A stretch of DNA of 64,000 bases from an uncultured Collinsella sp. (GCA_959602645.1 CAUGTZ010000001.1:62001-126000); one strand, 5' to 3'; shown: positions 53,255 through 61,761, counted from the first letter of the stretch. Notes: generated by a model not told the origin, from the sequence alone. Numbers and translations are program-made.

Positions 53255-54298
53255 CTAGCGCTGAACGTAGGCGCGGACGAGCTCGTAGGTGTTGCGCACG
53301 CCGTCCATGTGGCTGCGCTCGTAGTTGTGGCTCGCGTACACGCCGGGGCCGATCAGACCATGGCGAATGTCGTAGCCGGCCGAGAGCGTGGCCTCGACGT
53401 CCGAGCCGTAATGCGGGTACACGTCGATGGCGTAATCGAGCTCGAGCTCGCGCGCGATGTTGGACAGCGTGGTTACCAGGTCGTAGTTGTAGGGGCCACC
53501 CGAATCCTTAGCGCAAATCGAAACCATGCGCTCGGTGCAGCCCAGGTCGTCACCCACGCAGCCCATGTCCACGCTGATCATCTCGCGCGTGTCAGCCGGC
53601 ACAAAGGCACCGCCGTGGCCGACCTCCTCGTACACCGTAAAGAGCAGCGAAACCTTACGCGAAAGGGTCACCTCGCCGTCAGCAACGGCGCGGGCCAGAC
53701 CCAGCAGAATCGACGCCGACAGCTTGTCATCCAGGAAGCGGCTCTTGATGTAGCCACTCTCCGTCACCGTCGTGCGAGGATCCATAGCGATGATGTCACC
53801 GGTCTGAATACCCAGTTCGAGCACATCGTCCTTGCTGTCGACGTTCTCGTCGAGCAGGATTTCCATGTTCTTCTCGATGGTCTTGACCGGCTCGTCGGCC
53901 ACGTGCGCCGAAGGCTCGGTATTGAGGACCACACCCGTGTACACATTGCCGTCGCGCGTGTAGACGGTGCAGTTCTCGCCATCGGCCGTAGACCACTGGT
54001 GCCCACCAAGCGTCGTGGGACGCAGGCGGCCATTGTCCTTAATGGAGCGCACCATGGCGCCCAGGGTATCGACATGGCTCGCCAGTACGAGCGGCTCGCC
54101 CTCGCCGCCAAGTTCAACCAGCACGTTACCCTTATTGGAGCGCTCGGGGCCAAAGCCCATATCGCGCAGGGCCTCCATTAGATAATCAGTCGCCGCACGG
54201 GTATAGCCCGTAGGCGAAGCAATCGAGGTAAGCGCCTTCAACTGCTCAGTAATATAGGAGAGCGTCTCCTCCAACGAAGCATCATTATTAGAAGCCAT
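53255..54298 (-). CDS. M42-family metallo-aminopeptidase
   Basis: The 347-residue cytosolic dinuclear metallopeptidase shows the ligand set: LASHVDTLGAMV (His and Asp), RFLDDKLSA (bridging Asp), VYEEVGHGG (catalytic Glu pair), SVDMG (Asp) and SHNYERSHMDGV (His). M42 enzymes are large tetrahedral aminopeptidases. A 100-residue insertion between the first ligand and the bridging Asp includes HQWSTADGENCTVY and matches the family's PDZ-like domain. ATG 54298 has GGAAGG upstream. It appears to be monocistronic. Confidence 0.92.
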   Translation of the reverse strand: MASNNDASLEETLSYITEQLKALTSIASPTGYTRAATDYLMEALRDMGFGPERSNKGNVLVELGGEGEPLVLASHVDTLGAMVRSIKDNGRLRPTTLGGHQWSTADGENCTVYTRDGNVYTGVVLNTEPSAHVADEPVKTIEKNMEILLDENVDSKDDVLELGIQTGDIIAMDPRTTVTESGYIKSRFLDDKLSASILLGLARAVADGEVTLSRKVSLLFTVYEEVGHGGAFVPADTREMISVDMGCVGDDLGCTERMVSICAKDSGGPYNYDLVTTLSNIARELELDYAIDVYPHYGSDVEATLSAGYDIRHGLIGPGVYASHNYERSHMDGVRNTYELVRAYVQR

Positions 54299-54424
54299 AT
54301 GTATCCTTCCATATAAAACTAAGACCGAGCCCCGATTTTAACCGTTCTGCACGCACAAAGCCCTGGGAGCCCGACCAGCCCTCGGACGCCGGCGCGCCGG
54401 CTTGGGCGCACGCGTGCCATTCAA

Positions 54425-54742
54425 TCCTATTCTTGTATATAGAACTTAGATTCATGCATAAAAATGAGGCATCTATTTCTCTAGCGTCAGGGCACCCCAT
54501 CCAGGGCCGTGCAAAAAACGGAATATTCAGCATCGCGGTATCTGATAGAGCCATCGGGAGGCGGCAAAACCGACCGCCTTGTCCTGTATTTGGGGCATAA
54601 CGCTGCTAAAAACGAACAAGTCATCCCTTCAGCCGAGATTCCTTTGCCGAAGCCGCTTGCTCATTCCTACTTGAAACCGCAATAATCACGTTTTAACTGT
54701 ATGCAACCCACTCGGTCTGCTGAATACTCGCAAAAATGCACG
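54425..54742. repeat. 319-base intergenic element, copy A
   Basis: This element is matched by 62045-62363 with conserved blocks at nearly the same offsets: TCCTAT at 0, TGCATAAAAA near 35, CCGTGCAAAAA at 83, TTCAGCATCGCGG near 102, TTGGGGCA at 165, GTATGCA at 274 and GCTGAA...AAAATGCACG at the end. Lengths agree to one base although the interior has diverged and copy B is much GC-richer. The two ends hold an imperfect inverted repeat (CGTGCA...TATTCAGCA). No shared coding frame is evident. The rest of the 600-base gap 54299-54898 shows no gene apart from the terminator below. Confidence 0.7.
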
Positions 54743-54804
54743 CTCCCCTTACCTCCACCCGTTCCCGGCATGTTCTTGCCGCCGCTCCAGGAGGTTTCCA
54801 TGGG

Positions 54805-54845
54805 ACAAAAGAGGCCCCGCCACGCAAAACGCGCAGCGGGGCCTC
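54805..54845 (-). terminator. Terminator of the alcohol dehydrogenase gene
   Basis: On the minus strand GAGGCCCCGCTGCGCG pairs with GCGTGGCGGGGCCTC around TTTT, followed by TTTTGT, about 55 bases beyond the stop. Confidence 0.88.
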
Positions 54846-54898
54846 CGACATGTCCGAGGACGATTCTGGGGCTAACGGGCGGGGCCCGCCGAACCAGG

Positions 54899-56065
54899 TT
54901 AAGCAGCCGGGCAGATCTTCTTGAAGAGCTCGATGACGTCGTCGAGCGTCGCCTCGCGCGGGTTGCCCGGGAAGCAGGCGTCGGCCATGGCGTCCTTGGC
55001 CAAGACCTCGATCTCGTCGGCCTTCATGGCCTCGCAGACGTGCGGGATGTTCACGTCGGCAGAGAGCTGCTTGACGGCGGCGATGGCGGCGTCGGCGGCC
55101 TCATCGGTGCTCATGCCCGTGGTGTCAACGCCCATGGCAACGGCAACCTTGGCCAGGCGCTCGGCGCAAACCGGCTTGTTGAACTCCATGGCGATCGGCA
55201 GCAGCATGGCGCAAGCGACGCCGTGCGGGGTGTCGTAGTGAGCGGACAGGGTGTGAGCCATGGCGTGGTCGATGCCCAGGCCGACATTGGAGAAGCCCAT
55301 GCCGGCGACATACTGGCCAAGAGCCATGCCCTCGCGGCCGGAGCCGGGCTGGCCAGACTTGGCCTCGGCAACGGAGTCGCGCAGGTTCTCGCTGATCAGC
55401 TTAATAGCCTCAAAGTGGAACATGTCGGAGAGCTCCCAAGCGCCCTTGGTGGTGTAGCCCTCAATGGCGTGGGTCAGAGCGTCCATACCGGTGGAAGCGG
55501 TCAGGCCGGCGGGCATGGAAGCCATCATGTCGGGGTCGACGACGGCGACCTCGGGGGCGTCGTTGGTATCGACGCACACGAACTTGCGGACCTTCTCGGG
55601 GTCGGTGATAACGTAGTTGATGGTCACCTCGGCGGCAGTACCGGCGGTCGTCGGCACGGCGATGGTGAACACGGCGTGGTTCTTAGTCGGAGCAACGCCC
55701 TCGAGGCTGCGGACATCGGCGAACTCGGGGTTGTTGATGATGATGCCGATAGCCTTGGCGGTGTCCATGGAGGAGCCACCACCGATGGTCACGATAGCGT
55801 CAGCCTCGGCGGCCTTAAAGGCCTCGACGCCGTCCTTGACGTTCTGGATGGTGGGGTTGGGCTTAATCTCGGAGTAGAGGCTCCAAGCGATGCCAGCGGC
55901 GTCGAGCTCGTCGGTTACCTTGGCGGTAACGCCAAACTTGACCAGATCGGGGTCGGAGCAGACGAAGATCTTCTTGTAGCCGCGACGCTGGAGCTCGCCG
56001 GGGATCTCCTTGATGGCGCCGGAACCATGATAAGAAATGGTGTTGAGAACGAAACGATTAGCCAT
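54899..56065 (-). CDS. Iron-containing alcohol dehydrogenase (FucO-like lactaldehyde reductase group)
   Basis: The 388-residue group III dehydrogenase has the nucleotide loop TIGGGSSMDTAKA, PTTAGTAAEVT, and metal ligands in GMDALTHAIEGY and DHAMAHTLSAHYDTPHG. It resembles FucO, which reduces lactaldehyde to 1,2-propanediol, but substrate range cannot be read from sequence alone and general fermentative aldehyde reduction is equally possible. ATG 56065 has TAGGAGA upstream. Two palindromic operator-like sites lie in its leader, so sugar-dependent control is plausible. Confidence 0.92.
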   Translation of the reverse strand: MANRFVLNTISYHGSGAIKEIPGELQRRGYKKIFVCSDPDLVKFGVTAKVTDELDAAGIAWSLYSEIKPNPTIQNVKDGVEAFKAAEADAIVTIGGGSSMDTAKAIGIIINNPEFADVRSLEGVAPTKNHAVFTIAVPTTAGTAAEVTINYVITDPEKVRKFVCVDTNDAPEVAVVDPDMMASMPAGLTASTGMDALTHAIEGYTTKGAWELSDMFHFEAIKLISENLRDSVAEAKSGQPGSGREGMALGQYVAGMGFSNVGLGIDHAMAHTLSAHYDTPHGVACAMLLPIAMEFNKPVCAERLAKVAVAMGVDTTGMSTDEAADAAIAAVKQLSADVNIPHVCEAMKADEIEVLAKDAMADACFPGNPREATLDDVIELFKKICPAA

Positions 56066-56480
56066 TGATAGTCTCCTATCGCGTGCGGGGCACCCGTTAC
56101 GCCCCGCGCTATATGTCCCATCCTAACGCTTTTGAAACAAAAAATGCATGAGAACGTCAAAAGTGTTAAAGCGTTTCAACATAATAACGGAGCCCCAGTC
56201 CTTCCCTCCCGACTGCAGCGAAGGCTAGATTATAGGAGCAATTGCCCAAAGAATACGACCAACTCAGTCTATAAATTGTTTCTGTTTTAGCAATATATGT
56301 TTGACAATACGTTTATAAAAGGATACTTTATAGTAATTAATATGCATGCAGCAAATAGTGTCATTCATTTTGTTAGAAATTACCCATGCGGTTATTGCAG
56401 CTGCATGTACTGCAACATACAGCGTAATTCTCCGCACGAAGCAGAAGACGGTTCCAATTCAATCGAGGCGATGACGCGTG
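56066..56480. other. AT-rich intergenic region
   Basis: This region of about 415 bases lies upstream of the alcohol dehydrogenase and ahead of the LURP-like gene. It becomes strongly AT-rich after 56230. A small frame (56297-56497) is possible but weakly supported. Operator-like sites are listed separately. Confidence 0.5.
56124..56180. promoter_or_regulatory. Two operator-like sites upstream of the alcohol dehydrogenase
   Basis: TAACGCTTTTGAAAC (56124-56138) and GTTAAAGCGTTTCAAC (56165-56180) share an inverted AAAGCGTT core and resemble LacI-family or cre-type operators (central CG with flanking A/T). They lie 59 and 100 bases before the start codon. Confidence 0.4.
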
Positions 56481-57017
56481 ATGGCTACTGGTCCTAAATC
56501 GAGCAAGACGGCTACAAACGAATATCGAATCTCAATTGAAGGTAACCCTTATCCGCATGCTCTGGCTCTCGTCAACCCAGCGGGAGACAACCTCAACATC
56601 AAAAGACATGGGTTCACGGGTCCACTAGGACAGCTATTGAGTCTTAAATACACCGTTTATGACGATGCAAATGAAAAGCTCTTTACTGTCGTCGACGGTG
56701 GTTTTAGTAACATGCCCAGGGTTGCGCTCATCATCGAACACAAGGAAGTTGCGGTGTTCGATTATGGTCTAAACAGACTTGAGATGAAGTGCGTAACGAA
56801 CATACCGAATTACGCAATAAAAGGTAACTTCCTATTTGGAGATTACGATATATTCAGCCAACAGGAAGTGAAGCTATCTTCAGTTATCGTCCTTCAATGT
56901 GATAAACAATCGTGCTTTAGCATACAGGTTTTGGATAAAGCCGAATTAGCCGCCGCAATTGGAATACCTACAGCCATTGCCCTTCTTAGGGCTCGGATTG
57001 AAGAGCATCTCGAATAA
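56481..57017 (+). CDS. LURP-one/tubby-like domain protein, AT-rich
   Basis: The 178-residue protein is beta-rich and resembles LURP-one-related barrels (tubby C-terminal-like): FTGPLGQLLSLKYTVYDDANEKLFTVV and NYAIKGNFLFGDYDIFSQQ fit that pattern. A C-terminal hydrophobic helix follows (LAAAIGIPTAIALLRARI). Its base composition is clearly lower in GC than all neighbours and its codons are atypical, which points to transfer. The start, ATG 56481, has GAGG 13 bases upstream. It is followed by a perfect 22-bp inverted repeat. Confidence 0.6.
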   Translation: MATGPKSSKTATNEYRISIEGNPYPHALALVNPAGDNLNIKRHGFTGPLGQLLSLKYTVYDDANEKLFTVVDGGFSNMPRVALIIEHKEVAVFDYGLNRLEMKCVTNIPNYAIKGNFLFGDYDIFSQQEVKLSSVIVLQCDKQSCFSIQVLDKAELAAAIGIPTAIALLRARIEEHLE

Positions 57018-57031
57018 ATCGCAAAAAGCAG

Positions 57032-57090
57032 TTCGTAACAACATTCAGGAGCTAGATAGTTTTTCTGGCTCCTGAATGTTGTTACGAACA
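57032..57090. repeat. Perfect 22-bp inverted repeat after the LURP-like gene
   Basis: The arms 57032-57053 (GTTCGTAACAACATTCAGGA...) and 57069-57090 are exact reverse complements with a 15-base loop. It sits between convergent genes and could serve as a terminator, but the length and perfection are above what termination needs. Confidence 0.85.
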
Positions 57091-57096
57091 TGCACC

Positions 57097-57816
57097 TTAG
57101 CGCTTAAGACTCGTGGTCTGCCAGTCAGCTACGATGCGGGCCCATTTCCTGTGCAAATCGCGTTCACGGTCGATAAACATGATGGCAAACGCGATAAACA
57201 GCAGCACGCTCGCCACCGCAATGGCGTGCAGGCCCATGCGCTCAATACACCAGTTGCCCAGCACGGCGCCAAACACAAAGGTGAAGATCACGCCAAAGTA
57301 CAGCGCGCCGTTTTCCAAAAAGCCGCGCTTGTGGGTGATGATGTAGTCGTCCACGTTTTGCAGAGCGTTGCGCAAGTTGCCGATGCACATGGTCGTAGCG
57401 ATGCCGTGACCGTGGATCTTGCGGAAGCTCTCGACCTGCATGCCACAAGCAAACGAAGTGAAGCAGTTGGCGAGCAGGTTGTAACCGCCACCGGGGATAA
57501 AGCTCACGCCCAGCAAGATGACGGCTTCAAAGAACACCGTCACCTGACGCCAGTGGATCACGCTGCCAAAACGCTCGTGTACCAAGTCGGCAAGCATAAT
57601 GCCCACGGCAAACGACACCACGGGGAAGAAATAGCGTCCCGCGAGCGCCCAATTGCCCTCCGAGATGCTCACGCCCACCAGCAGGATATTGCCTGTCTGC
57701 GCGTTGGCGAAAACATGGTCGCGCCCAATGTACGAATACACATCCATAAAGCCACCGGCGAGCGCCAAGATGATGCCCAGCTCAATGGACTCCGATATCT
57801 GTTTGGCACGCTGCAT
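57097..57816 (-). CDS. YoaK/DUF1275 family membrane protein
   Basis: The 239-residue protein has six predicted membrane helices and the DUF1275 signature: ALAGGFMDVYSYIGRDHVFANAQTGN near the N-terminus and ATTMCIGNLRNAL in the second half. The family is widespread and uncharacterised. ATG 57816 (MQRAKQISES) has AAGGAGG upstream; a longer frame to 58065 is rejected. It is divergent from ygiQ. Confidence 0.88.
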   Translation of the reverse strand: MQRAKQISESIELGIILALAGGFMDVYSYIGRDHVFANAQTGNILLVGVSISEGNWALAGRYFFPVVSFAVGIMLADLVHERFGSVIHWRQVTVFFEAVILLGVSFIPGGGYNLLANCFTSFACGMQVESFRKIHGHGIATTMCIGNLRNALQNVDDYIITHKRGFLENGALYFGVIFTFVFGAVLGNWCIERMGLHAIAVASVLLFIAFAIMFIDRERDLHRKWARIVADWQTTSLKR

Positions 57817-58012
57817 CGTCGTGCATCCTCCTTGTTGACGACTCTCTCGTGCGTTGGCGGAAACATAGCCGCCGTTCATACTGTAACCCATTGACAACAT
57901 GGCGTGCGCGCGAGACGACCCCTTCGACACGGGGATACACAGTCTGGAAACAAACGGCGGGAGAGGCGCCGACACCCGCATCGACGCGCCGATCCGCCAG
58001 CCAATGTACTCC

Positions 58013-58047
58013 ACCAGTCTTTTTGGCGCCGTCCCAAAAAGACTGGT
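58013..58047. promoter_or_regulatory. Perfect 14-bp inverted repeat upstream of ygiQ
   Basis: ACCAGTCTTTTTGG (58013-58026) and its complement (58034-58047) flank a 7-base spacer, 38 bases before the ygiQ start. It may be an operator or leader hairpin in the divergent yoaK-ygiQ gap. Confidence 0.55.
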
Positions 58048-58084
58048 TACAATTACGTGCAGCATACTAACAATGGGAGGAATC

Positions 58085-60235
58085 GTGGCAAAAAAGCCTC
58101 AGCACGCTCAGAATAACCAGCGCAGTCAGCAGGGCAAACAGGGCCAGCAGCAAAAGCGTGGCGGTAAGGCGCAGGTCACGGCCGCCCGTGCCACCCGGGC
58201 CGCGCACACCCAGGCAGCGCCCGCCCGTCCCTGGCGCCCGGGCCGCGATAAGTTCCTACCCGTCAGTCGCGCCGACATGGATGCGCGCGGCTGGGACCAA
58301 TGCGACTTTGTCTACATTTGCGGCGACGCCTACGTGGACCATCCCAGCTTTGGTATGGCCATCATCAGCCGCGTCCTTGATGCACACGGTTACAAGGTGG
58401 GCATTATCTGCCAGCCCGACTGGACTGATCCCGCCAGCATCAGCGTGCTCGGTGAGCCGCGCCTGGGCTTTCTCGTCAGCGCCGGCAACATGGACTCCAT
58501 GGTCAACCACTATTCGGTGACCAAGCACCGCCGCCACACCGACGCCTATACCCCCGGTGGCGAGGAGGGGCGCCGTCCCAACCGAGCCGTCACGGTCTAC
58601 GGCAACCTCATCCGCCAGACGTTCAAGGACGCGCCCGTCATCATCGGCGGCATCGAGGCGAGCCTGCGCCGTCTGGCCCACTACGACTACTGGCAGGACA
58701 AGCTTAAGCGCTCGGTACTGCTCGACTCGGGCGCCGACATCCTCATCTACGGCATGGGCGAGCACGCGATCGTCGAGATCGCCGACGCGCTCGATGCGGG
58801 GCTGCCCGTCGATCAGATCACCTATATCAACGGCACCGTCTACCGCACGGGCTCGCTCGACGAGGTCTACGACTACGACCTGCTGCCCAGCTGGGACGAC
58901 CTTACCGCCGACAAGCTCAACTACGCGCGCAGCTTTAACGTGCAGCAGCAGAATATGGACCCCATCACCGGTCATCGCCTGGTAGAGCCCTACCCCAACA
59001 GCGTCTATGTGGTGCAGAACCCGCCGTCGGCAACACTCACCACCGACGAGATGGACGAGGTTGCCGAACTCCCCTACGCACGCGATTGGCATCCCGACTA
59101 CGACGCGGCGGGCGGCGTGCCGGCCTTTGCCGAGATCAAGTTTTCCATTAGCTCCAACCGCGGCTGTTTTGGCGAGTGCTCGTTTTGCGCCCTCACCTTC
59201 CACCAGGGCCGCGTGCTGCAGATGCGCAGCCACGACTCGATCATGCGCGAGGCCGAGCTGCTCACGCGCGATCCCGAGTTTAAGGGCTACATCAACGACG
59301 TGGGCGGACCGACGGCCAACTTTAGCCGCCCTGCCTGCGACAAGCAGCTCAAGCACGGCGTGTGCAAGAACAAGCGCTGCCTGTGGCCGAGTGTATGCAA
59401 GAACATGGTGGTCGACGAGAGCGGCTACACGCAGTTGCTGCGCGACCTACGCCAGCTGCCGGGCGTCAAGAAGGTCTTCGTGCGTAGCGGCATCCGCTTT
59501 GACTACACCATGGCCGATGCCTCGGACGAGTTTTTACGCGAGCTGCTGGAGCACCATGTCTCGGGCCAGCTGCGCGTAGCGCCCGAGCACGTGAGCGATG
59601 CGGTGCTGTCCGTGATGGGCAAGCCGAGCCGCGCTGTCTACGACGCGTTCTGCCGTAAATTTGAACGTTTGAATCGCGAATACGGACTCAAGCAGTACGT
59701 GGTGCCGTACCTGATCTCGAGCCACCCCGGTTCAACGATGAAGGAAGCCGTGGACCTTGCCGAGGCCGTACGCGACATGGGCTACATGCCCGAGCAGGTG
59801 CAGGACTTCTACCCCACGCCGTCCACCATGTCGACGTGCATGTACTACACCGGCGTGGACCCGCGCACCATGGAGCCGATCTATGTGGCGCGCGACCCGC
59901 ACGAGAAAGCCATGCAGCGCGCGCTCATCCAGTATCGCAAGCCCGAGAACTACAAGCTCGTGCGCGAGGCGCTGGAAAAGGCCGGCCGCCGCGATTTGAT
60001 CGGCTACACCAAGCATTGCCTGATTCGCCCCGTGCCGCCACGCCCGGGCGAGACGTCTGCTGGCGGCGGACACGGCACCGGCAAGAAGGGCGGCAAGCCG
60101 CACGGTGGCACCGCCGGCAAGGGGCCCAAGGGCAGCAAGGGCCACGGCGGCATGTCGCGCGCGCAGAACACCGCCGGTCGCAATCGCGCGGCCCAGGGAC
60201 GGCAGGGCGCCAACGGCGGCGGACGCCGCAATTAG
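58085..60235 (+). CDS. ygiQ: YgiQ-family radical SAM protein
   Basis: The 716-residue protein has an N-terminal Gln/Lys-rich extension, a cobalamin-fold-like domain (FVYICGDAYVDHPSFGMAII, IIGGIEASLRRLAHYDYW), and a radical SAM core with CFGECSFC (Cys x3 Cys x2 Cys) near residue 360. A YgiQ-type C-terminal segment and a long Gly/Lys/Arg-rich tail follow. The reaction of YgiQ proteins is unknown. I chose GTG 58085 because GGGAGG lies four bases upstream; the frame open to 57899 has no ribosome site. Low-complexity basic tails at both ends suggest nucleic-acid contact, which is inference. Confidence 0.92.
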   Translation: MAKKPQHAQNNQRSQQGKQGQQQKRGGKAQVTAARATRAAHTQAAPARPWRPGRDKFLPVSRADMDARGWDQCDFVYICGDAYVDHPSFGMAIISRVLDAHGYKVGIICQPDWTDPASISVLGEPRLGFLVSAGNMDSMVNHYSVTKHRRHTDAYTPGGEEGRRPNRAVTVYGNLIRQTFKDAPVIIGGIEASLRRLAHYDYWQDKLKRSVLLDSGADILIYGMGEHAIVEIADALDAGLPVDQITYINGTVYRTGSLDEVYDYDLLPSWDDLTADKLNYARSFNVQQQNMDPITGHRLVEPYPNSVYVVQNPPSATLTTDEMDEVAELPYARDWHPDYDAAGGVPAFAEIKFSISSNRGCFGECSFCALTFHQGRVLQMRSHDSIMREAELLTRDPEFKGYINDVGGPTANFSRPACDKQLKHGVCKNKRCLWPSVCKNMVVDESGYTQLLRDLRQLPGVKKVFVRSGIRFDYTMADASDEFLRELLEHHVSGQLRVAPEHVSDAVLSVMGKPSRAVYDAFCRKFERLNREYGLKQYVVPYLISSHPGSTMKEAVDLAEAVRDMGYMPEQVQDFYPTPSTMSTCMYYTGVDPRTMEPIYVARDPHEKAMQRALIQYRKPENYKLVREALEKAGRRDLIGYTKHCLIRPVPPRPGETSAGGGHGTGKKGGKPHGGTAGKGPKGSKGHGGMSRAQNTAGRNRAAQGRQGANGGGRRN

Positions 60236-60273
60236 CACGACGCTGAGCCAGCGAGTCGCTTCATCGGCCCACG

Positions 60274-60378
60274 CGTGATTTCCCTAGGGGAAACACGCTT
60301 ACGCCGCCTCTTGTTGTGATTTCCCTAAGGAAAACACGCCCAGGCACACCTAGCCGTGTTTTCCCTAAGGGAATCACG
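60274..60378. repeat. Three tandem palindromes, CGTGATTTCCCT family
   Basis: Near-identical 24-base palindromes CGTGATTTCCCTAGGGGAAA lie at 60274-60297, 60315-60338 and 60355-60378, each reading TTCCCTxxGGRAAA at the centre with CACG ends. Spacings are 41 and 40 bases. The third runs over the stop codon of the CPBP gene. Confidence 0.85.
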
Positions 60379-61282
60379 CTTGCTGGCGGGGACAATCTGT
60401 CTGACACGCTTGTTTGAGCGAGCGCATCGCCTCTATCAGCATAAAGCCGGCGATAGCGACCGTGATTGCCACGTCGAGCGGCGTGTTCACAAACCACAGC
60501 AGGCCCATGAGGTACGACCCGGCGTTAAAGGCAAAATGCAGCAGGATCGTATAGCGGAGCTTTCCGGTGGTCGCGAGCACCCAGCCAAAGATGAGGCCGG
60601 CGGCGCCGGCGTAGCAGCCCTGGACCCAGTTCATATGCATAAAGCCAAAGACCGCCGCCTGCAGCACGATTGCCGCGGCGATGCCCCAGGTACTCGGGGC
60701 CGCCCAGGGCACCATGGCGCCATCTTGCGGTCGCACGTGACGCCGGCGCTTCCAGAGCGGACGGCACTGTCGATTAAACGCACGCAGCGAAAACTCAAAA
60801 ATGATACCGCGCACTAGCAGTTCCTCGCAAAACGGCGCGCCGAGCACCGTGGTCAGGACGGCCAGATAGCTCGTGTCGCCCATGCCTGTTTCCTCGACAA
60901 GTTCGCTATAGTCTGCCGCAACCTCGGGCAGCAGTGACAGCACGCCGTCGCATAGGTAGCTAATGACCACCTGCATGGATAGGCCGATCACGACAACGCA
61001 TACGATGCGCTTCCATGCAGCATTTGCTCCCCCGCCAAGCGGGCGCACGCCCTGCCAGCGCGCCATAAACGAGCGCGGCCACAGATAACGCCACCACAGC
61101 AGCGCCATCAAAAACGACGCCGTCTGAGCGGCAGCCTGGAACCATTGGATATCGAGATTGTCGATCGGGTAGCCCGTCAGCACCGATACGGCATCGAGAA
61201 CCGAAAATAGAACCACGCTCAGGGCTATATCGGCAGCGACGACGCCAAAACAGGCAAGTGCCCAAATCATCGCATTGAGCAT
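60374..61282 (-). CDS. CPBP-family intramembrane metalloprotease
   Basis: The 302-residue protein has eight or so membrane helices and the CPBP/ABI motifs: CEELLVRGIIFEF (EExxxR), FGFMHMNW (FxxxH) and LLHFAFNAGS (HxxxN). These proteases process membrane-bound substrates or confer peptide immunity; no bacteriocin genes are adjacent. ATG 61282 (MLNAMIW) has GAGGAGG upstream; the longer frame to 61342 is unlikely. A long basic loop around RQCRPLWKRRRHVRPQDGA follows the first motif. Confidence 0.9.
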   Translation of the reverse strand: MLNAMIWALACFGVVAADIALSVVLFSVLDAVSVLTGYPIDNLDIQWFQAAAQTASFLMALLWWRYLWPRSFMARWQGVRPLGGGANAAWKRIVCVVVIGLSMQVVISYLCDGVLSLLPEVAADYSELVEETGMGDTSYLAVLTTVLGAPFCEELLVRGIIFEFSLRAFNRQCRPLWKRRRHVRPQDGAMVPWAAPSTWGIAAAIVLQAAVFGFMHMNWVQGCYAGAAGLIFGWVLATTGKLRYTILLHFAFNAGSYLMGLLWFVNTPLDVAITVAIAGFMLIEAMRSLKQACQTDCPRQQA

Positions 61283-61333
61283 GCCAACCTCCTCAAAACC
61301 GTTCCCTAGTTCTACCACAACTCGGCAGAGAGC

Positions 61334-61364
61334 TGATCCCATGGGGATGGAGGAAAACGGATCA
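61334..61364. repeat. Dispersed repeat arm, GGAGGAAAACGGATCA family
   Basis: A single arm of the family seen at 48938-49022, with ATGGGGATGG in place of TTGGGGACGG. It ends two bases before the antitoxin stop. With 61731-61761 it brackets the antitoxin gene as a direct repeat. Confidence 0.8.
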
Positions 61365-61365
61365 C

Positions 61366-61566
61366 TTATTGATGAGAATCGGGCGCAGTGCCAAAGGCCC
61401 CGTTGGGCGAAATGTCGAACGGAAAGGTGCCGCAGCGATTAAACGCGGCGATAAACATGCGGATGGCGTTGGACGGCGTGGTGCCCACGAGCTGGGTTGC
61501 CGCCGCGAAGGCCGCCTTTTCCTCGGGCAAGACCTTCGCGACAACCGGGGTCATGTGTTCTGCCAT
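61366..61566 (-). CDS. Orphan RelB/DinJ-type antitoxin
   Basis: The 66-residue protein shows the RelB/DinJ ribbon-helix-helix pattern: VVAKVLPEEKAAFAAATQLV, GTTPSNAIRMFIAAFNRCG and the terminal PFDIS. These proteins repress their own promoter and neutralise a YafQ/RelE toxin. No toxin gene follows: the downstream sequence is the repeat arm and then the protease gene. ATG 61566 has AAAAAGGA upstream. Repeated GGTATT operator-like elements lie 115 bases upstream. Confidence 0.75.
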   Translation of the reverse strand: MAEHMTPVVAKVLPEEKAAFAAATQLVGTTPSNAIRMFIAAFNRCGTFPFDISPNGAFGTAPDSHQ

Positions 61567-61678
61567 GGCGCTTCCTTTTTGAAACGACGGTAGTGCGGAT
61601 AGATGCGGGCCACGCGGCTGGGCGACGGGCTGTGAAGGCAACCCGATTGGCCCGCATCCGGAGTTTGTTTCTGCGGCG

Positions 61679-61708
61679 TTGGTATTACTTGGTATTCCTA
61701 AGTATTAC
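61679..61708. promoter_or_regulatory. Operator-like GGTATT repeats upstream of relB-like gene
   Basis: TTGGTATTAC, TTGGTATTCC and AGTATTACC lie in tandem over 30 bases, one of the few AT-rich stretches nearby. Directly repeated half sites suit a ribbon-helix-helix repressor, probably the antitoxin itself. Confidence 0.5.
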
Positions 61709-61730
61709 CCCGCAGATAGAATACCACAGC

Positions 61731-61761
61731 CGACCCCATGGGAACGGAGGAAAACGGATCA
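61731..61761. repeat. Dispersed repeat arm, GGAGGAAAACGGATCA family
   Basis: A further arm of the same family, CGACCCCATGGGAACGGAGG followed by AAAACGGATCA, in the same orientation as 61334-61364. The two arms lie 397 bases apart around the orphan antitoxin and its operator. Confidence 0.8.

Noticed and set aside
56297..56497. 66-codon Cys-containing frame (CGYCSCMYC) ahead of the LURP-like gene
   Set aside because: It has no ribosome site, lies in AT-rich DNA where frames are unreliable, and matches no family. The overlap with the next start is probably chance.
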